A stretch of DNA of 64,000 bases from Sodiomyces alkalinus F11 (lineage: Eukaryota; Ascomycota; Sordariomycetes; Glomerellales; Plectosphaerellaceae). Positions 9,998 to 23,494 of this stretch are shown here, one piece after another (the stretch's first letter is position 1; each line of letters starts with the position of its first letter). The position numbers were made by a program, and so were the translations under genes. The notes beneath the pieces are model-generated. The model was given only the letters and a program-made list of their open reading frames with translations. It did no database searches and was not told the DNA's origin. Location: positions 1,063,310 through 1,127,309 of the forward strand of contig NW_021167082.1 in assembly GCF_003711515.1 (NCBI RefSeq), in the 5' to 3' direction.

Positions 9998-12900
9998 CCA
10001 GCCGACTTCGGAACAACGCGCATATTCGCGGAGTGGATAAAGAGAGGATTTTCGGAGACATCATATGACGAAGGCATGCTATGAAAACACAAGATCAAAC
10101 TAGCATAAATTACGTAAGGAATTATATTAATTAGAGAGCTAGGGTAGATATCTAGTCAGGGCGATACAGGCCAGGGTACTTAAGCAGAACGGTTTCCCTA
10201 TATAAATACCGTTCGTTTGATGTACCTACGCCCGAACAGTCCACCGTTTTTATACCGACGATTTCCCACAGGACTAGTTATCAGACCACGGCTGTGTAGG
10301 GCCGATACAGTTGTGCGTTGTGCGTTTACATATGCCACCAAGGCCAAAACGTACACGCACGTATACGTCCACCCACCTGTCATCGCCGATGCAAGGGGCT
10401 TCGACGAGGTCAGGCTAGCGAGGCATAGTCTCCAAGCCCGTCGAATATCACTGGAAAACTTCCTTCTTATATCTCCCAGTTGGAGTTTCCGCTGGTCAGA
10501 TTGTTATGGCCCACAGTGGTGTAAAAAAGAAAAGAAAAAAAAAAGGGACAAGAGAAGAGAAGAAACAAGAAAACAAAATCATATAGAGAGAGATTGGGGA
10601 AGTGTGCTGTTATCGAATTGGGTTCCGTTCCTGGCTGAGCATTTGACGCCTCCTCGACGACCAAGATGCCGGATGGCATCCGCGGTGTCCGGGAGATGTC
10701 GAAGACTTACGCCCCGAGACCAGGATCAAAATTCAGATTGAACAAAGGACATGCGGGCTGAACAGGCTACAGGTCAATGCATTAATAAGGGCTCAAGACC
10801 TACCAATTCTGGTCAGATGACGTTGGATCCTGCAGGCGTAAAGAGAGACTGACATTATGCACCTATACGTACGAATGCAGTATACACCGTGACCCTGTGG
10901 ACTGTGACAAGGATCGAACGGATGAACAGCTGAATGATTTGCATTCCCAACTGGCTGCTCGAACATTCTGCCTTACTTGGTTGGGTGTCTGAAACCCAAG
11001 GGAAGCATGTGTCGTTCGCCGGTCCACGCGGCTCCCAGGTGCATAACACCAACGAGTTGTAACGGCCGTTCAAAGATCCGTCATGAGTCCGCATATGCAT
11101 GTCTCTCGAGACACGAGCAGAATGACCGTGACAGTGGTTGATGTCTAATTGAGTCTCGAGGGCTGGTACGGGCAATACATGAACATCTCATTAGAACCAA
11201 ATTGACCAAGTTACCCTGGATAATTTCTATTCCAAGCGATCTCTGTGGTACGTATGGCTAGCTAAAAGTGCGGGTGGCGGCTGGAATTCAGGGCCTGTTC
11301 GACGCTAGGGGAACAATGGCTTGCAGTTACCGCTCCGGCGGGAACCAAGGCGTCATGGGCTTCATAGAAGAAGCCTCTCTCGGAATAGGTATAGTATGCG
11401 GATAGTAAAGAGGCGGTTGGTGACTGAGGAGATTCTTGTTTGGTCATTTGATGCCGTTGCGGCCCAGGGCTTATTCCTAATAGGTACTGATTCTTAACTT
11501 AGAGGCGGAGGAGGGCTTGGCCAATCCGGGCTTGTTCAAACATATTGACCAAGCTGAGCGTAGTCGCCAAGGACTTCGTGCATATGTGGTAAAGAAAGAC
11601 CACTTGATATCGAGTTGGCGATACCATGACATTGAGGCTGTTTTAAACATAAAACGGGGCTCACGAACTCACGACCGATATACTGATGATGTGGAAGCAT
11701 GCTTGAATCACGTGCCATATGCGGACACCGTATCTTCCCTTCCAAGTGTCCCTAAAACAGAATGTTGTATCAACCAACGATGGCTTCTTCTGTGTGGGCA
11801 GGCCGTCCAGTGTGCTTCAGGTTAGGGTAAATAAATTTATATCATCAGTCCCTTTAGGATCCTTTAGCTGAACCTGGTCCTTTGACGTACTTACTTCAGA
11901 CCCAATGAGCGGAGAACGAGGATATATTTGGCTGACTGATGCGTGTAGAAAGTAGATAGAGGTGAGACACTTGGAAGATGAACCAACGGACTCCTGAGGA
12001 TAATGGGGACGTACGGAGTAGATCAAGGTGCGATATTCGGAGAAGATGTGTTGGGCACTGAACGAGCTGTTGGCAATATTACATCCCTCTTCTGCTTCAA
12101 CTACTTTTCTTTCCTTCGTTCTGAGTCTCAGCTCCCCAGCGCACATGATCAGACGGTTTATGGCACAGCAAGCGGGCACATCTCCTGGCTGAAGAATCAG
12201 GGGTCGCCACGTCGAGAACCAAACTGCCTGTCTGCCGCCTTGCATGCTCCGCTGTCTAATTCCATGGCACCGAGCGTGAGGAAGACTTCGTCAACCAACA
12301 GGAGGATTAAAACCCTGTACTCATTGTATGTATGTACGCTTTCAACCCGCCGGTGATGGAGTCGGGTGCAAAGCCGTGATTTGTGTTGAGACGATGCAAG
12401 CAAAGACAGGGATGATGGAACGGCAAATCCTCCAAGACTCACGCGTCCGCACATCAACGTATGAATTCAAATGCAGCCAATCGCTTACATAGAAAAGCGG
12501 TTTTAGAACGGCTATGGATACTTTAGCATTCGAAGTTCTAAAGCCCGAATCTCGATTCGAAAGCGGAGCTGGTGCCATTGGTCGTGAGAAGGGAAGAGGA
12601 ATAGAGGCGGAGCAATAAAAACGGAAGCGTATTATGATTGAAAAGACGGACTGCGCGTGACGATGTTCTGGACCCATCTGTCGGTGAGGCCAGACGAAGC
12701 AGGTCAAACAGCAATACAATGTACGATTGAAGAAGATCGGACAGCGGTGCTACTCCGTCAGCATGAGATTAGCCCGGATCTGGTATGGGGCTTTGCTAAA
12801 AGCCCAGCGTGGTTTCTCCATCTCGGTAATGAATTTCTCGACGAGTCCAGGCAACATGCAATTCTTATATGGTCCCAGATCCCAGAGTTGCTGACCCGTG

Positions 12901-15600
12901 CAATGCGGCTGTTGTAATGTGCTGACCATGACCCTGGAGGCTGTATAATAATAACAAAAGACAAAGAAAAAGTGGCGACCATTGACCAGGTGAGGCTAAA
13001 AATCTTCGTCTAGCGCCAGATGTCTGGTCATGAGACCTTCTGCCCCTTTTTTCCCGCTTATTTTTTTTCCTCTCCTGATCTCACCTTACCTTTAGTACCA
13101 ACTGTTTGTTACTATCATCATCCGGCTCGATTACTCAACCATCTAAAAAAACGGATGAAGCAAAGTTCTCTACATAAGAAGTAACATCGTGGAGCTTCGC
13201 TTCTTATAGGCTGGGGAGTACGTCACTGCGATGTTAGACTTGGTTAGTGGCTACCTAGCTTTGGCCTGGTCGTGCCTTTTTTTGGGGGGGGGGCGGGGAG
13301 TTGTCTGGGAACTCTTATTGGATCATCTGCCGCCCGTACGCCGCTTCGCGGTAGCGGATTTAGGTATTACACGCGTACAGTACTAGGCAAGTGAATCACT
13401 TGAAGTAATCAAGACGATCATAGTCAGACTAATCATGGCCGTATGATGTGACACCCGTCCGGCGGTCATGTTCATTCAGGTCAAGTGGGTGGCTGAAGGT
13501 GATACTCGGCTACCTACACCGGTGCCTTTCAGTCCACCGCCGCTGAGGTCGATGAGGCACCTTTCGGCGTGGGGTACCACTGGAGCCATCCAGAATCGGT
13601 CGTGTCAAGGAGTTTCGAGTAAGGTAATTAGCAGAAAGTACTTCGTATGTCACAATCGCATCCTTTGGTCGCAAGTAGGCATGGGGTTTCTCGTGCCTAT
13701 GCGCCCCTGGGAGGTGAGGAAGCAGGCAGAAAGGAGCACGCTATCTAATTATGGATACTCATACATACGTACCGAATCAGGTCTTGGAAGCTTCAGAGAC
13801 TTACGCCGTGCTTTGTCGTGTTGCAGTTGGAACCGAATGGAGGGCGGGAACGTAGATCAACTCGAGACACGATCGGCATTGAAGCTAATGCCACAGTTGC
13901 TCCGCTAGCATTCTTTCTGCTAGGAACGAAGGTTCACGAAGTGATTGGACAAGTCAATGGATACGAAGTTCGATTCCACTACCTTATGCTGGCCGAGTGC
14001 CCCGTTTCAACCAGACAGGACTCGACTACCTCGAAGAGCCAAGGTGATTGAGTGATTCTACTCCGTAGGCGAATATTGATATCATCGAGCAATGCGAGAC
14101 GTTAAGAAGGTACGTCCACTGCCTACGGCGATCGTGAGTTTTGCAATGTGCAGGAAAGCGAAGACGAGCGCTGGTCAAGCCGGCTATCAATGCTGCACGA
14201 TTCTCGAGTTGCTGTCATGAACCATGTCGAGAAGGAAGGTTGGGAGCGAGCAAGACGAGAGTATCTTCGACCACCAGGCAAGTTCATGAGGGTTCGTCTA
14301 AGAGAAGGACGCAGAACGTCTTAAAAGGTTGTCCATCATCTTAGGATTTCGCGGTGAACTACACTATATGAAGTTGGTCGTCAATATTCTCGGCGAAGAA
14401 GTAGGTAATCCTCAAACCTCTTCTTCCCCGAATCAGATGGCTGGTGGAAAGGGGTTTCTCCTGGAAAACCCCCGCTAGCCGGGCTCCCTGCAGAAACTGG
14501 CAGCGCCAGGACCACCCTATGAGCCAAGCAATGAACTAGTACGATTAGAGCTAGAATATTAATTGGTATCCTCTTTTGCGGCCCCCCTGTCTTTGACTTC
14601 CGCCTGCCGAGCTTTAGTGCGTGAGCTGCCCGTCTCAAAATGCGCACATGAGCAAGCCCAGAGATGCGGGTCTTGGGCCAGAAAGCACGGGATACTTAGG
14701 TGAGCCGTGCGTACCATCCCAGCGCACATCGGCATCACCAGCATCATAGTCATCGTCCTCAGTAGACATCCGAAGACATGGTCCCTGGCCGATCTCTGAG
14801 CTAGAGATCTCTTATCAGGGTTCCTCTGTACCCTTCGGTCATCCCGAGCGAGCATCAAACAGTTCGACAAGCTTGACAGTCCAGCTTCTGGAAAGCCGTG
14901 TCCCCACGCAATGTGACGCACGACTCTCTCAAATGAAGTTAGTCCTACGCTTCTGCACGTTGCCAATCAATACCATGTGCCTTTCATAGGTAAGAAAGCA
15001 GCATGCTTGATAGCCGAAACATAGAAACATCATCCCGACACTTCCATTATAAGGACAGAGCCTTATCTCAGTTCTCTATCCTATATTCATGCTTTTGGTA
15101 TTGGACCTGGCGCCCGCAGGTTGGGAATGCAGCACTGAATGTACCTTATATAAGGCACCCAAACATCAGTACTTGTTCATCTTCGAGTCTTTTAAAAACG
15201 AGCCGTCTACCTTGTACACTCTCCCCTTTGCCCTCTGTCCTTGTCCAAATCCCCAGCGGGATTCTTCACTTTAAACACACAGACAATGAGTAGTCCGTCA
15301 CTGCCTTCTTTGTACGTAGAGGTACCTAGGGCTACTCAATTGAAGTACATGTACCTGGTATGACACATTTGGGTCGTACCCACATGTCGCCGCCGCCCCT
15401 CTTTCACACTCACCTGACCTGCCTTGGCCGTGTCCCCTCCCAAGACCCAGGCACCTTGCCTCCCCGTCGCCGCCTCTCCTAGGCTTTTTATGTGCTGTCG
15501 TCCATCAGCTCCCCGTCCAAGTCGGCCAACCAGCCATCTCTGTCGGTCATTCCACCCCACCCACTTCCACCTCAACTGTCACTCTCGGTCAGCACCTCTA
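9998..15600. other. Gene-free interval beside the transposon block
   Basis: About 5.6 kb without a supportable gene. TA-rich leakage of RIP reaches about 10160; beyond that, base composition is ordinary. Open frames here are short (up to 174 codons), overlap on both strands and show no domain, repeat or signal peptide I recognise. A purine run lies at about 10525-10575 and a T/G homopolymer pair at 13279-13301. Species-specific short genes or non-coding RNA cannot be excluded from sequence alone. Confidence 0.6.
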
Positions 15601-16061
15601 ACTGAACAACCCCTCAGGTACCTGTGATACTCTCTCATCAAAGTACTTACACCTCTTGTAAAGGTCTATCGAAAGACCTACTCCGTAAACCACCATGGAA
15701 GGCTATTCGTGCTTGGATTAGAATAGCACAGAACCCGTGCAGGTACCTACATTCTGTTGCCTTGAAGGACCAACCAGCACCAAGGTCTCGTTCTCTTGCG
15801 GCAGCAGTACGACCTCGAACCTGGAACATAGCCTGGTTCGGGCCCAAGCAATTAATTAACCTGTCCAGGGTGGGCAAGCAAGCCCAAGCTAATTCCTGTC
15901 TTCCCAGGAATTTCCTTTCTCACCTGCCTTTTCAATTTCCTGACATCACTCGCTTTATCCTTCCTTTTCACCTTTTCTTTCTTCTTCTACTCGGTAGATA
16001 CTCTCTTGTCTTCGTCCCTTTGCGCCCCCCCAGCCGCTCTAGCTCAAGGCAGAGAGCTGCA

Positions 16062-16130
16062 CCCCCCCCCCCCCCCCCCCCCATCCCCCCCACCCCCCCC
16101 ACACCCACCCCCCCCCCCCCCCCCCCCCCC
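16062..16130. repeat. Poly-C tract (21 C and 23 C runs with short C blocks between)
   Basis: Bases 16062-16082 are 21 consecutive C and 16108-16130 are 23 consecutive C, with shorter C runs between them. The G-rich complement could form G-quadruplexes and the C-rich strand i-motifs. The tract lies about 1.7 kb upstream of the GSK3 start codon. Run length may be imprecise because of sequencing slippage. Confidence 0.9.
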
Positions 16131-17060
16131 TTCCTTTACAACGCAGTAGGTACCTTTGGGCTCCGCCGCCGTCTCTAGTCCGCCAGAGACCCTGCTATTT
16201 CGCTCTGTAGTGCGCCCCCAAGGGCGCATCCGGGATCGGTTCTGCTTGTTCTGGGCTCTCCTAGGTACGGAGTAATTTGTTGGGTCCTTCGCCCGAATTC
16301 CTGGAGAAGTGGGAGGTAATAAGGTACCGGTATAGCACCTTCCCAGCGGTGTCCCGGCGGCCGGACCTGGTTCCATCGTGGTCTTGTTGCTCACCCCACT
16401 ATTAGTCGCGACCTGCCACTGTGTGGCCCACGAGGCCCTCAAAAGATCTGCCCTTCTTTCCTCTCCACTCACGCTTGCCTATACCTACCTTAAACCCCCC
16501 CGGGCGTTGCCCCTCCTCCCCCTCAAGTACCTTACCTTTCCAACAATTCGCCTCCACAATCGTCACATTTCACCCACAAGTTTCCACCACGCACGTCCAG
16601 CAGCAAGCAGCTTCATCTTTCACCAAACACGAACCTCAACCCCAGCCCGCACTTCGCCAGTGAAAGGTGCAACCTGCCACGATCGCTTTCGACTCTTCGT
16701 CGAGCTGATTCTTCAATCTCACCGACTCCTCTAAGGACCGTCAATATATCCCCGTGATTTTTTCTGGCCCGTGCCCGCCCCGTTGCCCACCACCATCGCC
16801 CTCGACTACCGTCGACTTGTGCAACCAGTCCTGGAACCATCAGCCGACTCGTCTCAGCCTCTTCTGTCCCATAACCTGCTGTTTTGTGAGTACCTGCCCC
16901 CAAATCTGCATTCCCTTCGTCTTGGGCCACCAATTCGAAACCCAACCACGCTCTTTCCACGTACCCTGCTTCACGCAAGACAATTCCTACCTTTACTGTA
17001 CCTACCTGCCTAGGTACCCTCCTTCCTGTCCAGGTATCCGTACTTACTCATCTCAATTCC

Positions 17061-17101
17061 CTACCTTGCCTACCTTGCCTTGCCTTGCCTTGTCTTGCCT
17101 T
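17061..17101. repeat. TTGCC pentanucleotide microsatellite
   Basis: Imperfect tandem TTGCC/CCTTG units inside the pyrimidine-rich region upstream of GSK3. Confidence 0.7.
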
Positions 17102-17828
17102 CCCCCCGGGTTCTCCCCAGCGATTTTCTTCCACAGAAAACCATTTGAGGGTGTGACCACAGTCCATCTTGAACCTTCCAGTAAGGGAACAAGGCTCTTT
17201 CCTCACCAAAAGCACCAAAAGTCTGCATTGTACCTGCACAAACACGCGTCTTCTACTTTGGAGTTTCCGTTGTCTTCTCAGCCACTATTACTGCCCCTCC
17301 GCATTGTTTCTTCTTTAGCACCCGCCATCACTTGATTTTCGTCACCTACCCAAATTCCTCCACCATTTCTCCCGCCTCGTGGTCTTCGTATGCCCCGCTC
17401 CTCTCCGATACCACCAAGATCCTCCGAGCTCAACACCTCGCCCAGAACACGTCGCGACCGAGCCGGTATGCTTCGAGGCTGACTCATTTTTTTATTAGCA
17501 AATTTGTGGCTCTCACAAACTGTCGACGAAGTCGAAGTCAATCCGAAACTGGTTCTCCTTGCCTGCGAAGCAACCTACCCACCTAACCCACACCTTGCCC
17601 ACCTACGGTTGGGCTGTTTCCGCAACGTGACTTTGGAGACGCCGACAACGCATTCGAGTTGGAAGAAGACGATTGTGGCCGTCGATCGCCAGCCGCCCTA
17701 ACGCTTCCAGACATCGCAGTAGTCGCTCAAAACGGCCAACGTCGCCTCTGAATTCAATCCTACGCCATCGGTCCCATAGCGACCTCGGACAGCACACCGA
17801 CGGATAAAGTAAACGGCTTCCTGATATC

Positions 17829-19338
17829 ATGTCAAGCCGCCCGAACGCGCTGCACAATCTTAGGATGGGGGGTAAGCTGTTTCCCTGACGGACGTGGTGC
17901 TGAGTGACTTCTAACCATCCCCGCCTACCTAGAGGTTATCCGTGAGAAGGTACAGGACGGAGTGACAGGGGAGACACGTGACTTGCAGTACACGCAATGC
18001 AAGATAGTAGGCAATGGGTCCTTTGGCGTCGTGTTCCAGACCAAGCTGTCGCCATCTGGTGAGGATGCCGCTATCAAGCGTGTCCTGCAGGACAAGCGCT
18101 TCAAGGTACAAACTGAGTTTTTCTCGTATGCTTGTCATATAATTTGTGCTGACGCGAAAACCAGAACCGAGAACTGCAAATCATGCGCATTGTCCGCCAC
18201 CCCAACATCGTGCAGCTGAAGGCCTTCTACTACTCGAACGGCGACCGTGTAAGGCTATCCATGGCCTATTCGAAAAGGAGACGACCTGCTGACGTGGTTA
18301 ACAGAAAGATGAAGTTTATCTGAATCTCGTTCAGGAATTTGTCCCAGAGACTGTCTACCGTGCCTCCCGATTCTTTAATAAGATGAAGACGACTATGCCC
18401 ATCCTGGAAGTCAAGCTATACATCTACCAGCTCTTCCGTGCTCTCGCGTACATCCATTCCCAGGGCATTTGCCACCGTGATATCAAACCTCAGAACTTGC
18501 TTCTGGACCCTGCGACCGGTGTCCTCAAGCTCTGCGATTTTGGAAGTGCCAAAATCCTAGTTGAGGGGGAGCCGAATGTCTCGTACATCTGCTCCCGCTA
18601 CTACCGGGCTCCCGAGTTGATATTCGGTGCTACCAACTACACCACCAAAATTGGTAAGACATATCACCGAGACCCTTTCAAACGGTTTTCAGCCATACTG
18701 AAAGTTGGTTCCTGTCTAACGTGGAACAGACGTCTGGTCGACCGGTTGTGTCATGGCGGAACTGATGCTCGGCCAACCACTCTTCCCCGGTGAATCAGGT
18801 ATCGACCAGTTGGTTGAGATTATCAAGGTTTTGGGCACGCCGACCCGTGAGCAGATTCGCACAATGAACCCGAACTACATGGAGCACAAGTTCCCGCAAA
18901 TCAAACCGCACCCTTTCTCCAAGGTTTTCCGCAAGGCTGACGCCAACGCTATCGACTTGATCGCCCGGCTTCTTGAATATACTCCTACGGAGCGACAAGG
19001 CGCCATCGATGCCATGGTTCACCCCTTTTTCGACGAGCTGAGGGATCCAAGCACCAAGCTTCCAGACTCGCGGCATCAAACTGGCCAAATGCGTGATTTG
19101 CCCCCGCTCTTCGATTTCACTCGGCATGGTGAGTTGCAGCATGACTGACAAGCCTAAGCGCTGGAGGCGCTCATCATTGGAGGTAACTAACTCTTCCGTT
19201 TTAGAGCTCTCGATTCGCCCGGAACTGAACCAGAAGCTGGTGCCCCCTCACATGCGACCGGTCCTTGCTTCAAACGGACTCGATATCGACAACTTGACAC
19301 CATTGTCGAGGCAAGAAATGATGGCGAAATTGGATTGA
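17829..19338 (+). CDS. GSK3: Glycogen synthase kinase-3 family protein kinase
   Basis: Six exons: 17829-17871, 17933-18105, 18165-18248, 18305-18653, 18730-19128 and 19205-19338, giving 393 residues. All introns are GT-AG and 52-76 nt. Visible motifs are the glycine loop GNGSFGVVF, the ATP lysine in AAIKR, the catalytic loop [15 protein letters not shown], and the activation segment [13 protein letters not shown] with the tyrosine that GSK-3 autophosphorylates. The frame is joined across intron 4 as [16 protein letters not shown]-3 kinases (yeast Rim11/Mck1, animal GSK3B) phosphorylate primed Ser/Thr substrates and act in signalling, glycogen control and fungal development. Length and all motifs are normal, so it should be active. 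The start was chosen because the first exon ([14 protein letters not shown]) joins in frame to the rest; no other ATG fits. Confidence 0.96.
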
Positions 19339-20824
19339 GGCGGGGATACGACTCCTGCCTGAGACACTGCAATACCCCCAGCTTCCTTGGCTACAAACAC
19401 AGGAGGACCTTCTGCCGACGCGTGGCTTGGCCGTGTTCATGTACGGCAGCAGAGAAGCAACGACTCTCTCGTCACGAGGCAGCCGATGATTAGATATGAT
19501 GGAATGACCTCGGGAGGATGCTGCGTCGAGATGCTTGGCTTGAGAAGAAAGGGCAAGGAACAAGTCGGCCAAGGGGATTGCGAAAACTGTATAGCGATGG
19601 AGTGGGTGGGGAAGCGACGGCGCGTGAACCCGTCGCTTAAGACGTTTGCCGGTCCGGCCTCCCTGGGCAAACATTCCGCTGCGCCATGGGTGGACGATGT
19701 GATGCATATCAGAGGGTACCAAAGTTTAGACCACATGTGGATGCATGGACAAGATGGCTGGGCTGGTGCTTGTTGTTCTTCTCGTGCTCTAGGAAGAAAA
19801 AAGAAAAAAAAGGGGGGGGGGGGGGGGCGTGATCGATTGGCGACTAGCCTGGTCCGGAAGAGGGAGTATACTTCTCTGCAGCTAATTCTCAATGACTTCG
19901 GGCGTCCTGACGGCATTTCGCAGTATACCGCAGTGGGTTTTGTATGGGCATCAGTTTTGGGCCGTCAGATTCTATTTGTTTGTTTGTTTTCCCCAGGAAA
20001 CAGTAAGGCCGGGGAGATGTCACGAAACAAGACTAGAAGTATGGACCAACGAATGGTCCTTTGTCACGACAAGACGGTCTGGCAAGGCAATTGTCAAGAG
20101 GCGGGAATTTCTGCCATCTTAACTATCATAAAGGGACCAGAGCCTTTATGGCTCGTGATACTGCCCTTGGTGGTAATAAGTAGTATTAATTGCGTACATA
20201 TGTGCTGTACACGTGTAGCTATGAGATGGTGGATTTGCTCCCGACCCCCCCCCTTCGCGAGCGGTGGGCACAGATCAAAAACCACACCTTAGATACGATG
20301 CCTGATATGACATATACGGAGTATGCAGGTGTGATAAATCTTGATTCTAGGATGAGAGGACTGTCCTGCCTAGCACCACACAGATTATGCAAACAACTCT
20401 CTTTACCTTCAGGGCCCAAGACGTCTCTTTCTTTCTGGCCGTCGTCACCGTCACCGAATGCCGGCGTCTTGTGGGTCTTGCTTATAATGCCTTGAGGTTC
20501 AAGGTGCGTCGTACCTAGGTATGTATCTATCTCGTACCTTCGGTAATCATGCAGCAGGTAGGTACTTCTGTAAGGTACCTTAGGCAGTCACGGAACGCTT
20601 ACCTAAGCTCGACCATGCTTGCAACGCGCCAGCTGCAAGTCTCGCTCAAGAACGTTTGCAGATACGTACTTTCAGAAGCTCGAGCTCTTCGCTGTGACCT
20701 GGACTGGTTTGCCTTACCCTCAATTAACCCCCATCACCCATCCATTACGCCCTTTTTATATTTCAAGCCTTTTAGTTCAAGCCAATTGAGTACGCAAGCG
20801 GCGTGGGGACTGCGAATCGCTAGC
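19339..20824. other. Intergenic, GSK3 3' region to CBP80 promoter
   Basis: A 301-codon frame is open at 19387-20292, but it crosses a purine run and a 16-G run (19812-19827), has no recognisable domain, and lies where the GSK3 3' untranslated region should be. I do not call it a gene. Near 20510-20590 are CCTAGGTA and GGTACCTTAG words typical of the promoters in this window. Confidence 0.5.
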
Positions 20825-23494
20825 ATGGCGGACTACGATCGGAGACGTTCGGGTGGTCACCACAACAGAAAGCGAAGGTATCGAGGTAAGAGAGAGCAAT
20901 AAAGATGAACCAACGGGATGCTGCGACAAGGAACTGGTTTCCAAGCTTACCTTGACCTTTGTATAGATGACGATGAGAATGATTACCGGCAGCAACGCCG
21001 CCGGTACGACCAACCGCCTCCCCTCCCGGTCCGGATCCGAAAGCAACTTCTGTCGCTGGCCGAGTCGCCTCTCCGCCGGTGGCACGACGAGGTGAATTCG
21101 ATTGCGCACCTTGTCGCGGACAATGCGGAGGACACGGAGGTGCGCGAGGGCTTCGTCAACTTGGTGCTGCAGCTCGTGCTGGAGCAGCCGCTCAAAACGC
21201 CGTTCGTGGCGGCCGTCGTTCTCGTCGTCAACACGCTGCAGCCCGACATTGTGCGCGAGATCCTTGCGAAGACCAGCGCCACCGCCGAAAACAAGATCAA
21301 GGACGGCGAATGGAGGGATGTGAAGCTGTGCCTGAAGCTTCTGGCGTGTTTGCAGAGCTGCCTGGGCGGAGATGGCGTGTTTCCCGTCCTCGACGAACTG
21401 TTTAACCGAGCTGGCGACCTGCAGACTGCGAGTTCTGACGACGTCAGTTAAATTTTTTTTTTTCCTTTTAACTTCCGTCTATTTGACTTCCTCGACATGA
21501 AGCCTCGTAAGTCATGGGCAGAAAGCGGTATGGCTAATGATCAGCACAGACTATCGGCACCGAACTCGTCAAGATTATCCTCTTTACCATTCCTTACATC
21601 ATGGCTGGGGGCCCTGGACAACAATGGCAGGAGAGGGCAGCAGATCTAATGGACAAAACGGACATCATTGCCTCGGAACCTCACGCTTTGCAGGCTTTGA
21701 TCGATCCATATCTGCCCGAGAGCGAAGGACAGCCCACCGAATCCTCGAGCATGATTTGCCTGTTGCAGAAGCAGTTGCAACATGAGGCGAGTAATAACTG
21801 GGAGTTGGCATGCCTACCGCGCCCGTGGAGACTGCCTCTGGAAGAGATAGAGGCGCAGGATAAGCTCGACAATGCGACGAAACATGACCTGCCGACTATT
21901 TCCGTCCCCGAGAGGGTCATCCCGGGGCCTCGACCACTGTTTCCCGAAGTCTACTTTTCCGTATATGCAGGCCAAGACATCCCGTCGGTTCCGCCCGTTA
22001 CGGATGTTGCGTCCTCTCTGATCCGGGATGCACTGGTGGACACGATTAACATCCTCGACTTCAACCGCCACGCCACCGCCCGTTTCTTGATCGATGTGGA
22101 TTGTTATTTCGCGGATGGCACGTTTATTAAGCGTGCGACGCCATTTGACCGTCTCCGAGACATTGAAAGCGGCCGGTCTACCTGGAAGCCCGAAGATGTT
22201 GCCGTCGACGCCGTCTTTTCGCAGTTGCATCAGCTGCCGGCGCCCGAGCATAAGCTTGTCTACTATCACAGCGTTCTGACCGAGGCCTGTAAGCAGGCGC
22301 CCGCCGCCATTGCGCCGAGCTTAGGCAGAGCTATAAGGTTTCTATACCGCAATTCGAGCCGGATGGATCTGGAGTTGAGCCAGAGGTTCATGGATTGGTT
22401 TGCGCACCACTTGAGCAACTTCGGCTTCACCTGGAAGTGGACAGAGTGGGTGGATGATGTGTCTTTCCCGGATATCCACCCGCACAAGGCCTTCATTCTT
22501 GGTGCTCTAGACAAGGAGATTCGGCTGAGCTTTGCCCAGCGCATCAAGAACACACTACCCGAGGAATACCAGGTTCTTATTGGACCCGAGAAGGAGAATG
22601 ATGTACCTGACTACAAGTTCTCGGACGACTGTGAGTAGTCCCCAGCGCACTGTTCCCAGGGAGCAGTTCTTCTTGATGGTCTCAGGTTCTAATCTAACTG
22701 TCTTTTCAGCGGTGCCTTTTGCAGCCGAGGGTCGGGAAATGGCGACGCTGCTGAAGCGGAAGGCTCCAGATGAGGAGTTCCAGCCTATCGTTGACCACAT
22801 TCAAGCAGCTGCTGGTGAGCACGGCTTGGATCCCTTTATAGCGAGCACCGACGTGTTCGTCACGGCGGTCTGCTGGGTCGGCTCCAAGTCGCTCAGCCAC
22901 GTTCTAGCGTGCATCGAGCGTGTCAAGGACCGACTACTCGACGTCGGAGCTGCTTCGGAGGGTGCCCGGGCCCAGATCATTACGGCCGTCATGTCGTATT
23001 GGCAAGCGCACCCAGGTGTAGCTCTTTCCATTATCGAGAAGTTGCTCAACTACTCGATTCTCACGCCATCCTCTGTCGTCGAGTGGGCGCTCGGGGCCGG
23101 ATCCAAGGCCGAAGCTGACGGCGACCGCGCCGGAGATGGCTTAGCAAAGGCGCACGTCTACGAGTTAGTTCACAACACGGTGAACAAGGTGACGGGGCGG
23201 GTCAGGTTGCTCCTGGCGCCAGGTGCTGAGGCAGACGAGGAGACGAAGACGCGCGATGTCCAGGCGATGAAGGATCTCTTCAAAGCCATTGAGGATGCGG
23301 TCGTGGGCTGGGCTTCGGGCAGCAAAGACCAGATGCTAAGGGACACGGAAGGGGATGAATCGAGAGACCAGCTCCTGCGACAGTGGGGCCAGCGCTGGCT
23401 CCGCGTTTTCCGTCGCAAGTCGGCCATCGAGGAAGCCCATCTTTTGGAGGTGCAAAACAACAATGCGCCAGCAGAGGGAGATGACGGGGCCTAG
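20825..23494 (+). CDS. CBP80: Nuclear cap-binding complex large subunit (CBP80/NCBP1)
   Basis: Four exons: 20825-20885, 20967-21442, 21550-22630 and 22710-23494, giving 800 residues. Intron 2 starts with the less common GTCAGT. The N-terminus (MADYDRRRSGG, then an Arg/Asp-rich stretch) is followed by an all-helical MIF4G-type region; LQLVLEQPLKTPFVAAVV and NFGFTWKW are characteristic of fungal CBP80. The protein pairs with CBP20 to bind the 7-methylguanosine cap of nuclear transcripts and supports splicing, 3' processing and export. Length is close to the usual 800-850. The tail is acidic and polar. The first exon has only 20 codons; it is supported by in-frame joining at DDDEND. RAI1, another cap-acting protein, lies 7 kb away. 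Confidence 0.95.

Larger units (their letters stand above)
15601..17828 (+). promoter_or_regulatory. Pyrimidine-rich upstream region / likely long leader of GSK3
   Basis: For more than 2 kb the plus strand is strongly C/T-rich with very few purine runs, as is common in promoters and leaders of highly expressed filamentous-fungal genes. It contains two long C runs (16062-16130), a TTGCC pentanucleotide array (about 17061-17101) and several TACGGAGTA and CCTAGGTAC words. It holds many short upstream ATGs. The transcription start cannot be placed by eye. Confidence 0.45.

Noticed and set aside
13468..14051. Two overlapping plus-strand frames (146 and 77 codons)
   Set aside because: No recognisable domain and no convincing splice joining them.
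19387..20292. 301-codon open frame downstream of GSK3
   Set aside because: Runs through a purine/poly-G tract, has no domain and falls in the expected GSK3 3' untranslated region.
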